Both the position numbers and the translations under genes were made by a program. The notes beneath the pieces were generated by a model. It had not been told where the DNA came from. It worked only from the letters and a program-made list of their open reading frames with translations, and made no database searches. This document shows positions 1-5,209 of a stretch of 5,209 nucleotides of DNA, piece by piece (position 1 is the stretch's first letter; each line of letters starts with the position of its first letter). Source of the stretch: an uncultured Cytophagaceae bacterium (GTDB lineage Bacteria > Bacteroidota > Bacteroidia > Cytophagales > Spirosomataceae). The DNA is taken from positions 1-5,209 of the forward strand of contig CAJCBY010000011.1 in the NCBI GenBank assembly GCA_903960725.1, given 5' to 3'.

Positions 1-402
1 ACCGCCAAAAGTCGGTTCTAACCGAGCCACCGTATCCACAAAATCATCTGGATCCGTTACCGCTAATTCAATATCAAAAACGTCGATATCAGAGAATACT
101 TTGAAAAGAACGCCTTTTCCCTCCATTACGGGCTTACTTGCCTCTGGGCCTATGTTACCTAAACCTAAGACGGCGGTACCGTTTGAGATAACGCCTACGA
201 GGTTTCCTTTGGCCGTATAATCGTATACTTTCTCTACATTGTTAGCAATCTCTAAACAAGGCTCAGCCACACCTGGCGAATACGCTAAAGATAAATCGCG
301 CTGAGTCGCCGTTGATTTCGTCGGTTTTACTTCAATTTTACCAGGTTTCCCTCCTGCATGATACTCTAGGGCATCTTCTCTTAAAATGGATGAAATAGAC
401 AT
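1..402 (-). CDS. maeB: NADP-dependent malic enzyme (MaeB type), N-terminal part, cut by left window edge
   Basis: Oxidative decarboxylation of malate to pyruvate and CO2 with reduction of NAD(P)+, in the cytoplasm. I translated the minus strand from the ATG at 402 to the window edge and obtained 134 residues with no stop. The N-terminal malic domain is clear. [10 protein letters not shown] at about residues 40-49 carries the probable catalytic Tyr41, and the stretch [18 protein letters not shown] lies at about 69-86. MEGKGVLFK at 93-101 carries the probable catalytic Lys96, and [11 protein letters not shown] follows at about 103-113. The long bacterial form has a C-terminal phosphotransacetylase-like domain, but that part lies outside the window, so its presence and the cofactor preference (NADP versus NAD) cannot be read here. 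The gene starts 6 nt after the dctA stop on the same strand and is probably cotranscribed with it. The start fits the family's usual N-terminus ([15 protein letters not shown]). The enzyme family is very secure; the NADP assignment is inferred. Confidence 0.93.
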   Translation of the reverse strand, partial: MSISSILREDALEYHAGGKPGKIEVKPTKSTATQRDLSLAYSPGVAEPCLEIANNVEKVYDYTAKGNLVGVISNGTAVLGLGNIGPEASKPVMEGKGVLFKVFSDIDVFDIELAVTDPDDFVDTVARLEPTFGG

Positions 403-408
403 ATATGA

Positions 409-1671
409 TTAATTTGTTGATTCGTCTGCATTAAATTCTCCTTCGTGCTTTGCTATCCAGACCGTCGCCACTCCGTTCCCGATAAAATTCGTAATCGCTC
501 TAGCCTCTGACATAAATCGATCCACGCCTAACAGGAGCGCTAGTCCCTCTACCGGAATTACTTGCAAGGCACTTAAGGTAGAGGCCAAAACTACGAAGCC
601 ACTGCCTGTCACTCCAGCAGCTCCTTTAGAAGTAACCATCAAGATACCCACAATGGTCAGCATCTGTTCCCAGGACAAAGGTACGCCATAAACTTGGGCT
701 AAAAACAAGGTGGCCATGGATAAATAGATACTGGTACCATCTAAGTTAAATGAATAACCTGCCGGTACCACTAGTCCCACCACCGATTTAGAACAGCCCA
801 TTTTCTCTAATTTATGCATCAAAGAAGGCAGCGCTGCCTCTGAGGAGGATGTACCTAAAACAACTAATAACTCCTGTTTTATATAGCCTAAAAACGACCA
901 AATCCGTTCTCCACAACTACGCATAATAAATCCCAACACCACAAAAACGAATATTCCCATCGTCACATAAACGGTCAGCATCAACTTAGCTAGTGGAAGT
1001 AAGGAATGTATACCAAACTTACCAATAGTAAAGGCCATTCCACCAAGAGCTCCCAGTGGAGCCAAGTACATCACGATTTTCAATCCTTTGAACACCCAAT
1101 GCGAGGCCTGCTGCATCCCAGCAATCATCTTTGCTTTCCCACGAACATAGTTCAAAAAGATTCCGAAGACAATCGAAAAGCCGAGCACTTGTACCGTAAA
1201 GTTCTCTTTGAAAAAGCCTAACCAAGAGAATCCAGCTGCCTTCTGCGTATATTTTGAAATATCCCCACCTGCAATGTCTTCTCTAATGACACCAATCCCT
1301 GGCTCTATCAACGTTGAAACAGCTAATCCAATTAATAACGCGATGGTAGTAACCACTTCAAAGTAAAGTAATGCCTTACCTCCCACGCGACCCACCTTTT
1401 TCAGGTTTCCCATGTTAACTATCCCTAAACTGATCGTCAAAAAGATAATTGGGTTAATAAAGAGTTTCACTAAACTGATAAATAATCCGCTTAAAACCTC
1501 ACTAAGTGTAGGGCCAAAACTCAAATCAGCCCCTAACAAATTATAGGTAAATTTCGCATCCAATACCTTTAATAGCGCTAATTCAGGTGCAAAATGACCT
1601 AATAGGACACCTAATAAAATGGACATTAAAACCCAAAATGTTAAGTTCTGGAAAATATTTAGTTGCTTCAT
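409..1671 (-). CDS. dctA: C4-dicarboxylate transporter DctA (DAACS family symporter)
   Basis: Inner-membrane secondary transporter of the dicarboxylate/amino acid:cation symporter family, probably importing succinate, fumarate and malate. The 420 residues, starting MKQLNIFQNLTFWVL, match the usual family length (E. coli DctA 428) and are highly hydrophobic. The first re-entrant loop GTSSSEAALP is at residues 273-282, NLDGTS at 309-314, the second re-entrant loop region SKGAAGVTGSGF at 348-359, and the last helix DRFMSEARAITN at 384-395. Aligned to the archaeal aspartate transporter GltPh, Asp384, Arg391 and Asn395 are kept. Ser388 stands where GltPh has the Asp (394) that holds the substrate amino group. 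This supports a dicarboxylate rather than an amino-acid substrate. The frame is open up to an ATG at 1722, but I chose the ATG at 1671: it gives the normal DctA N-terminus, and a promoter -7 box lies between the two ATGs. maeB follows 6 nt downstream. The family is certain; the exact substrate is inferred. Confidence 0.92.
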   Translation of the reverse strand: MKQLNIFQNLTFWVLMSILLGVLLGHFAPELALLKVLDAKFTYNLLGADLSFGPTLSEVLSGLFISLVKLFINPIIFLTISLGIVNMGNLKKVGRVGGKALLYFEVVTTIALLIGLAVSTLIEPGIGVIREDIAGGDISKYTQKAAGFSWLGFFKENFTVQVLGFSIVFGIFLNYVRGKAKMIAGMQQASHWVFKGLKIVMYLAPLGALGGMAFTIGKFGIHSLLPLAKLMLTVYVTMGIFVFVVLGFIMRSCGERIWSFLGYIKQELLVVLGTSSSEAALPSLMHKLEKMGCSKSVVGLVVPAGYSFNLDGTSIYLSMATLFLAQVYGVPLSWEQMLTIVGILMVTSKGAAGVTGSGFVVLASTLSALQVIPVEGLALLLGVDRFMSEARAITNFIGNGVATVWIAKHEGEFNADESTN

Positions 1672-1693
1672 TCGTTTAGGTTCAGTTAACAAA

Positions 1694-1701
1694 CAAATGT
1701 A
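1694..1701 (-). promoter_or_regulatory. Putative -7 box of the dctA-maeB promoter
   Basis: Read on the minus strand this is TACATTTG, an exact match to the Bacteroidota sigma -7 consensus TAnnTTTG. It would put the transcription start near 1688-1690 and give a leader of roughly 17-19 nt before the ATG at 1671. I see no good TTG (-33) box at the expected distance; that position is AT-rich with only weak resemblance. The placement rules out translation from the upstream ATG at 1722 for transcripts made here. Position and consensus match are seen directly; promoter activity is inferred. Confidence 0.5.
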
Positions 1702-1724
1702 AGAATTATTAAGAAAAATCATCG

Positions 1725-1756
1725 CTTGTGTTTCTGCCTATATTTCCCGAATTTTG
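1725..1756 (+). promoter_or_regulatory. Putative trxB operon promoter (-33/-7)
   Basis: CTTG at 1725-1728 is followed, after 20 nt, by GAATTTTG at 1749-1756. The latter matches the Bacteroidota -7 consensus TAnnTTTG at all fixed positions except the first. Transcription would start near 1761-1763, leaving a leader of about 25 nt before the trxB ATG at 1787. No Shine-Dalgarno-like purine block is evident before the start, which is usual in this phylum. The region is shared with the divergent dctA promoter, and I see no convincing operator palindrome in it. Confidence 0.4.
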
Positions 1757-1786
1757 TAGGCTCAATACAATTCGATAGAAATTCAG

Positions 1787-2725
1787 ATGTCAGAAAAAAT
1801 CAAATGCCTTATCATTGGTTCCGGCCCAGCTGGATATACCGCAGCTATTTATGCTTCACGTGCTGGTTTACATCCAGTAATGTACCAAGGTGGCCAGCCA
1901 GGAGGACAATTAACGACTACAACAGAAGTAGATAATTTCCCAGGCTATCCGAATGGCATTGATGGCCCGGCAATGATGGTGGACTTAGAGAATCAAGCGA
2001 AGCGTTTTGGAACGGATGTGCGGTATGGAATGGCAACTAAAGTTGATTTTCAATCATCCCCTAAGAAGGTTTGGATTGATGATACAACTGAGATTGAAGC
2101 CGATGCTGTGATTATTGCAACAGGTGCTAGTGCAAAATGGTTAGGACTAGAAGGAGAAACAAAGTTTAATGGCCTAGGCGTTTCAGCCTGTGCTGTTTGT
2201 GATGGATTCTTCTACCGTAACCAAACAGTAGCCGTGGTAGGTGCCGGAGATACAGCTGCAGAAGAAGCTAGTTATTTAGCTAATTTGTGTACTAAAGTGC
2301 ATTTAATCGTTCGTCGTGGCGAAATGCGTGCCTCATTAATCATGCAGGAACGCGTTAAGAATAACCCGAAAATTGAGATCCATTGGAACTCAGAGACAGA
2401 AGAAATCTTAGGGGATGCGAACGGTGTGATAGGTATTCGCATTGTAAATAATGTTACCAAAGCTACAGAGGAGATTGCCTTAACAGGTTTCTTCGTTGCG
2501 ATTGGACACCAACCTAATACCGCGATCTTTAAAGGCACTTTAGAGATGGATAATCAAGAATACTTACTAACAGAAAAAGGGAGTACTCGTACGAGCATTG
2601 AAGGCGTTTTCGCTTGTGGTGACGTGCAAGATACCATTTATCGCCAAGCAGTTACTGCCGCTGGAAGCGGCTGTATGGCGGCATTGGACGCGGAACGTTG
2701 GTTAGCCGCGAACAATTTACATTAA
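1787..2725 (+). CDS. trxB: Thioredoxin reductase (NADPH, low-molecular-weight type)
   Basis: Cytoplasmic FAD enzyme that passes electrons from NADPH to thioredoxin. At 312 residues it has the full length of the bacterial low-Mr family (about 310-320). The FAD-binding GSGPAGYTAA starts at residue 11. The redox-active CAVC has Cys135 and Cys138 followed by Asp139. The NADPH-binding motif GAGDTAAEEA begins at residue 152, with RRGEMRAS at 176-183; the arginine pair suits NADPH. The second FAD motif ACGDVQD is at about 276-282, followed by YRQAVTAAGSGCMAA. The intact CxxC separates it from YpdA-type bacillithiol-disulfide reductases and ferredoxin-NADP reductases, which share the fold but lack this motif. 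It is probably the first gene of a unit with the M23 peptidase (10 nt downstream) and bshB1. The start at 1787 (MSEKIKCLIIGSG) places the FAD motif at the usual distance from the N-terminus. Confidence 0.97.
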   Translation: MSEKIKCLIIGSGPAGYTAAIYASRAGLHPVMYQGGQPGGQLTTTTEVDNFPGYPNGIDGPAMMVDLENQAKRFGTDVRYGMATKVDFQSSPKKVWIDDTTEIEADAVIIATGASAKWLGLEGETKFNGLGVSACAVCDGFFYRNQTVAVVGAGDTAAEEASYLANLCTKVHLIVRRGEMRASLIMQERVKNNPKIEIHWNSETEEILGDANGVIGIRIVNNVTKATEEIALTGFFVAIGHQPNTAIFKGTLEMDNQEYLLTEKGSTRTSIEGVFACGDVQDTIYRQAVTAAGSGCMAALDAERWLAANNLH

Positions 2726-2735
2726 ACCATTCTAT

Positions 2736-3845
2736 ATGAGAGTTGTAAGCTATATTTTGGGATTTATGTTGCTGCTTTCGAGTTTGATCTCGAATGCTCA
2801 GGAGCGTAATTTATTCAAGAAAAACACTAAAATTGAAGTAAAATCGAACTCTCAACTCTTTCAAGAAAAAGACAAGAAAAAAGACGAGCTAGATGAACTT
2901 CCTCCCCTTCTTTTCAGAAATGAAACAGAGTCTATCGGTGTTACGGCTGGATCAGAAATGCAAGAACGCAAATTTGAACCCATTAAAGTAGTGAATGCCA
3001 CTATCAGCAATTTTGATACCACTTCTATCGATGAAGGTGAGAATCTAATTGTAGAAATTGAAGAAGAAGCAGCGCCTGAGGGAACTGAGGACTATGTGAA
3101 TGTTGCCTCTTATTTTGCCATTTGGAATACAAAATCCATCGATCCCTACGATATAGATGCCAAAGATTTTGATGAACCCGTTGACATTGAATTATACAAT
3201 ACTGCGGCAGGTAAAAATTGGGCAGCGCCATTAAATACCATTAGACAAACCAGTCCATTTGGACCACGCTGGGGCAGATTACATGCCGGCGTCGATCTAG
3301 ATTTAGACACAGGTGACCCTATCTATTCTGCCTTCGATGGCATAGTCAGAGTAAGCAATTACAATGCAGGTGGTTACGGAAATTATGTCGTAGTTCGCCA
3401 TTATAACGGCTTTGAAACATTGTACGGCCACATGTCTGCTAGAGGAGCAGAACCTGGTACCATCGTAAAAGCCGGCGATCAAATAGGTGTAGGAGGAAGC
3501 ACAGGTCGTAGTAGTGGACCTCACTTGCACTTTGAAACCAGGTATGAAGGGAATCCGATGAATCCCAAAAACCTCTACAATTTCAATCCATTTGAACCTG
3601 TTTCTGATCACATTACCATTACATCTAGGTCATTTGATACGCGTTCTTTGACACTAAAAAATGAATATGGTGCAGTGGGCGATAAAGTTCGTTCCAGAAC
3701 CAAGGCATGGACTAAGGTCAGGAAAGGGGATTCTTTAGGTGCAATTGCCAGACGCACAGGCGTATCGGTAGCGAAATTGAAGAAATTAAATGGCATGAAG
3801 AGTTCTACCATTATTCGTCCGGGTCGCAAAATACGAATTCACTAA
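2736..3845 (+). CDS. Secreted M23 (LytM-type) peptidase with C-terminal LysM domain
   Basis: Predicted exported zinc metallopeptidase acting on peptidoglycan cross-links, 369 residues. Residues 1-21 form a signal peptide: MR, a hydrophobic core, then SNA with cleavage probably before Gln22. No lipobox cysteine is present. Residues about 25-130 are a charged, acid-rich linker (KDKKKDELDELPP, VEIEEEAAPEG) without a recognised fold. The M23 domain covers about 165-280. HAGVD gives zinc ligands His183 and Asp187, YGH gives His232, and the HLH motif gives His263 and zinc ligand His265, so the set of active-site residues is complete and the enzyme is probably active. Residues about 327-369 (VRKGDSLGAIARRTGVS... 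to RPGRKIRIH) are a single LysM domain, expected to bind peptidoglycan. It lies 10 nt after trxB and 5 nt before bshB1, which suggests cotranscription. Whether it acts in cell division, envelope remodelling or as an activator of another hydrolase cannot be told. Confidence 0.93.
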   Translation: MRVVSYILGFMLLLSSLISNAQERNLFKKNTKIEVKSNSQLFQEKDKKKDELDELPPLLFRNETESIGVTAGSEMQERKFEPIKVVNATISNFDTTSIDEGENLIVEIEEEAAPEGTEDYVNVASYFAIWNTKSIDPYDIDAKDFDEPVDIELYNTAAGKNWAAPLNTIRQTSPFGPRWGRLHAGVDLDLDTGDPIYSAFDGIVRVSNYNAGGYGNYVVVRHYNGFETLYGHMSARGAEPGTIVKAGDQIGVGGSTGRSSGPHLHFETRYEGNPMNPKNLYNFNPFEPVSDHITITSRSFDTRSLTLKNEYGAVGDKVRSRTKAWTKVRKGDSLGAIARRTGVSVAKLKKLNGMKSSTIIRPGRKIRIH

Positions 3846-3850
3846 TCGCC

Positions 3851-4543
3851 ATGAAACTAGATATCCTTGTCATGGCCGCTCACCCAGATGACGCTGAATT
3901 AAGCTGTTCTGGAACTATTTTAAAGCATATAGCAGCGGGCAAGAAAGTAGGCATAGTCGATTTCACCCGCGGGGAATTGGGCACACGAGGCACTCCAGAA
4001 ATCCGCCGACAAGAATCCGCGGATGCCACTAAAATTCTAGGATTACACGCTCGGGAAAACCTTGGTATCCGTGATGGTTTTTTTAGAAACGACGAAGAAA
4101 CCCAATTAAAACTCATCGAAGTCATTCGCAAATACCAGCCAGAGGTTGTTTTAGCCAATGCCCTAGAAGACCGCCACCCAGATCATGGGAAAGGTGCACA
4201 ATTAGCCATTGATGCGTGTTTCTTATCAGGATTACGCCAAATCAAAACCGGCGATCTTCCCGCCTGGAGACCAACACAACTCTATCATTACATTCAAGAT
4301 CGGTATTTAGAGCCTGATTTCGTCGTGGATATTTCGGCTCATTGGGATCAAAAAGAATCCGCTATTCGCGCATTCAAGAGTCAATTCTTTGATCCATCCT
4401 CTACGGAGCCAGCCTCCTACATCTCTAGCCCAGACTTCTTACATTTCATCCAAGCGCGAGCGATGGAGATGGGACATAAGATTGGGGTGAAGTATGGGGA
4501 AGGGTTTCAGAGTCAGAAGACGATAGAGAAGAAAATTTTTTAA
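3851..4543 (+). CDS. bshB1: Bacillithiol biosynthesis deacetylase BshB1
   Basis: PIG-L/LmbE-family zinc hydrolase that removes the acetyl group from N-acetylglucosaminyl-malate. It is the second step of bacillithiol synthesis, between the glycosyltransferase BshA and the cysteine-adding BshC. The 230 residues open with MKLDILVMAAHPDDAELSCSG. His11, Asp13 and Asp14 form the HPDD metal/catalytic motif, and HPDH at 109-112 supplies the third zinc ligand, His112. Family hallmarks are FTRGELGTRGTPEIR at about 38-52, NLGIRDGFF, ANALEDRHPDHG, YHYIQDRY, FKSQFFDPSSTEP and IGVKYGEGF near the end. The C-terminus stops soon after that last motif, slightly shorter than many homologues (about 235-240), but nothing essential is missing. 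It starts 5 nt after the M23 gene. Neither bshA nor bshC lies in the window. A terminator-like hairpin lies 38 nt after the stop. Confidence 0.96.
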   Translation: MKLDILVMAAHPDDAELSCSGTILKHIAAGKKVGIVDFTRGELGTRGTPEIRRQESADATKILGLHARENLGIRDGFFRNDEETQLKLIEVIRKYQPEVVLANALEDRHPDHGKGAQLAIDACFLSGLRQIKTGDLPAWRPTQLYHYIQDRYLEPDFVVDISAHWDQKESAIRAFKSQFFDPSSTEPASYISSPDFLHFIQARAMEMGHKIGVKYGEGFQSQKTIEKKIF

Positions 4544-4547
4544 ATTT

Positions 4548-4575
4548 CAAAGAGCAAAGTTCAAAGTTCAAAGTT
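4548..4575 (+). repeat. Heptanucleotide array, left arm: four CAAAGNN units
   Basis: Four units are in exact 7-nt register: CAAAGAG, CAAAGTT, CAAAGTT and CAAAGTT. The array begins 4 nt after the bshB1 stop codon. It is the left arm of an imperfect inverted repeat: 4548-4581 matches the reverse complement of 4654-4687 at 30 of 34 positions by my count. The units are seen directly; a function is not apparent. Confidence 0.88.
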
Positions 4576-4581
4576 GGAATC

Positions 4582-4609
4582 AAAAAAAGCGGCTATTGCC
4601 GCTTTTTTT
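4582..4609 (+). terminator. Rho-independent terminator, probably bidirectional, after bshB1
   Basis: Seven A, then GCGGC, loop TATT, GCCGC, then seven T. The GC stem (4589-4593 with 4598-4602) can be extended by the A-T pairs to 12 bp. The T run follows the stem on the plus strand, and the A run gives the same arrangement on the minus strand. It would end the trxB-M23-bshB1 transcript, and could act as a backup stop for pdxH transcripts coming the other way. Confidence 0.85.
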
Positions 4610-4641
4610 GATATAATCGAGAAATATTTAATTCTTAAACC

Positions 4642-4656
4642 ATCGCCGCAGGCGAT
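4642..4656. repeat. Small perfect palindrome between the heptad arrays
   Basis: ATCGCC, spacer GCA, GGCGAT: a perfect 6-bp inverted repeat with a 3-nt loop, just inside the right heptad array. No T run follows on either strand, so it does not look like a terminator. It may be part of a larger repeat element or a protein-binding site; nothing here decides between these. Confidence 0.6.
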
Positions 4657-4659
4657 ACC

Positions 4660-4694
4660 ATCTTTGCTCTTTGAACTTTGCTCTTTGCACTTTG
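4660..4694 (-). repeat. Heptanucleotide array, right arm: five CAAAGNN units on the minus strand
   Basis: On the plus strand CTTTG occurs at 4662, 4669, 4676, 4683 and 4690, exactly every 7 nt. Read on the minus strand the units are CAAAGTG, CAAAGAG, CAAAGTT, CAAAGAG and CAAAGAT. They are the same heptad as the left array but in inverse orientation, so the two arrays could pair in RNA or cruciform DNA around the terminator at 4582-4609. The array abuts the second terminator. Confidence 0.88.
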
Positions 4695-4717
4695 AAAAAG
4701 CGGCTAAAGCCGCTTTT
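4695..4717 (-). terminator. Rho-independent terminator of pdxH, overlapping its stop codon
   Basis: On the minus strand: AAAA, GCGGC, loop TTTA, GCCGC, then five T (4699-4695). The 5-bp GC stem can be extended by A-T pairs. The two A bases of the pdxH TAA stop (4716-4718) belong to the A run at the base of the stem, so the hairpin begins at the stop codon itself. The stem arms are the same GCGGC/GCCGC as in the bshB1 terminator. On the plus strand a shorter run of four T follows, so it may also act weakly in that direction. Confidence 0.8.
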
Positions 4718-5209
4718 AAGGCGCTACCCGATAACACTCCCACTCCCCATTCTCCCTGGCATCATATACCACTCGATCATGTAAACGAGATGGTCTTCCT
4801 TGCCAAAATTCAAAATAGTCTGGTACTAATCGGTAGCCTCCCCAATGGTCTGGCTTAGGAATCTCTTTGCCTTCGTATTGCGTTGCTAGTTCAGCATAAC
4901 GCTGTTCTAATAATTCGCGGGAAACACGGGCACTTTGCTCCGATACCCAAGCCCCTAATTGGGATTCGCGCGGACGGGAGTGAAAATAAGCAGATGATAA
5001 TTCCACAGAGAGTTTTTCGACGTGGCCTTCGATGCGGATTTGGCGCTCTAATTCAACCCAGAAAAAAGTGATGGAGGCTTGGGAGGTGAATGCTAAATCT
5101 TGGCCTTTACGGGATTCGTAATTCGTAAAAAAGCTGAACCCATGATCGACTGTTTTTAATAAAACGATGCGGCCAGATGGGCGACCTGATGCACTTAGGG
5201 TGCTTAAGA
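4716..5209 (-). CDS. pdxH: Pyridoxamine/pyridoxine 5'-phosphate oxidase, N-terminus cut by right window edge
   Basis: FMN-dependent cytoplasmic oxidase converting pyridoxamine or pyridoxine 5'-phosphate to pyridoxal 5'-phosphate, the last step of vitamin B6 synthesis and salvage. Reading the minus strand from the right edge gives 163 residues and a TAA stop at 4718-4716. About 50-55 N-terminal residues are missing compared with the 218-residue E. coli enzyme. In order I see RIVLLK followed by [11 protein letters not shown] (FMN and phosphate binding), [14 protein letters not shown], the signature [16 protein letters not shown], then [20 protein letters not shown]-like [14 protein letters not shown] (substrate-binding Arg/His) and the C-terminal CYRVAP, which corresponds to the usual RLAP end. 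The GTG at 5006 is an internal valine codon, not a start, because conserved sequence continues upstream of it. It is convergent with bshB1 and shows no functional link to the left-hand genes. Confidence 0.96.
   Translation of the reverse strand, partial: LSTLSASGRPSGRIVLLKTVDHGFSFFTNYESRKGQDLAFTSQASITFFWVELERQIRIEGHVEKLSVELSSAYFHSRPRESQLGAWVSEQSARVSRELLEQRYAELATQYEGKEIPKPDHWGGYRLVPDYFEFWQGRPSRLHDRVVYDARENGEWECYRVAP

Larger units (their letters stand above)
4544..4715. other. Convergent intergenic region with structured repeats
   Basis: This 172-bp interval lies between the stops of bshB1 and pdxH. In order it holds a four-unit heptad array, an A-T-flanked GC hairpin, an AT-rich stretch (about 4610-4641), a small perfect palindrome, a five-unit heptad array in inverse orientation, and a second GC hairpin touching the pdxH stop. 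Open frames crossing it on both strands encode only translations of the palindromes and resemble no protein I know, so I treat it as non-coding. Confidence 0.8.

Noticed and set aside
1726..1935. Small plus-strand open frame overlapping the trxB start
   Set aside because: It overlaps the trxB N-terminus out of frame, has no recognisable product and lies partly in the promoter region.
1787..2725. YpdA-type bacillithiol disulfide reductase, suggested by the nearby bshB1
   Set aside because: The redox motif CAVC with Asp139 is intact and motif spacing matches thioredoxin reductase; YpdA proteins lack this CxxC.
4548..4694. CRISPR array or spacer-like structure
   Set aside because: The repeats are 7 nt, contiguous, without unique spacers, and in opposite orientations; no cas genes are present.
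4544..4715. Complete insertion sequence or MITE
   Set aside because: There is no transposase, and the terminal inverted match (TTTCAAAG) is short and arises from the heptads; I see no clear target-site duplication. A dispersed repeat remains possible and is listed as a finding.
4561..4743. Minus-strand open frame over the same interval
   Set aside because: It is the mirror of the palindromes and overlaps the pdxH end in another frame; no family resemblance and no promoter or start signal.
4574..4858. Plus-strand open frame over the intergenic repeats and the pdxH 3' end
   Set aside because: It begins in a repeat unit, its product is the translation of the hairpins (repeated KAAxAAF-like pieces), and its second half is antisense to pdxH, whose frame is clearly conserved.
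4716..5006. pdxH starting at the GTG at 5006
   Set aside because: Conserved PdxH sequence ([25 protein letters not shown]) continues upstream in the same frame to the window edge.

Overview
The window looks like ordinary chromosomal DNA of a Bacteroidota member, probably of the Cytophagales type. This is inferred from three things: the BshB1-type bacillithiol deacetylase, promoter-like boxes that fit the Bacteroidota consensus (TTG, about 19-20 nt, TAnnTTTG), and starts without clear Shine-Dalgarno sequences. No genus can be assigned from sequence alone. Six protein genes are supported, two of them cut by the window edges.

Layout. On the minus strand, bases 1-1671 hold a two-gene unit read right to left: dctA (C4-dicarboxylate/H+ or Na+ symporter), then 6 nt later maeB (malic enzyme, cut by the left edge). 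From 1672 to 1786 is a divergent promoter region. On the plus strand, 1787-4543 holds a tight three-gene unit: trxB (thioredoxin reductase), a secreted M23 peptidase with a C-terminal LysM domain, and bshB1 (bacillithiol biosynthesis deacetylase), with gaps of only 10 and 5 nt. From 4544 to 4715 is a convergent, non-coding interval with two terminator-like hairpins and two inverted arrays of a CAAAGNN heptanucleotide. From 4716 to the right edge, on the minus strand, is pdxH (pyridoxamine/pyridoxine 5'-phosphate oxidase), which lacks its N-terminus here.

How the genes fit together. DctA would import malate, fumarate or succinate, and MaeB would decarboxylate malate to pyruvate with reduction of NAD(P)+. 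Together they form a plausible C4-acid utilisation module. TrxB uses NADPH to keep thioredoxin reduced, and BshB1 makes the glucosamine-malate precursor of bacillithiol, so the plus-strand unit has a thiol-redox theme. The cell-wall peptidase between them has no obvious biochemical link.

No gene here points to a new defence, mobile or secretion system. The part least explained by known genes is the 172-bp interval between bshB1 and pdxH, with its heptad arrays, matched GC-rich hairpins and a third small palindrome. It may be a dispersed intergenic repeat element.
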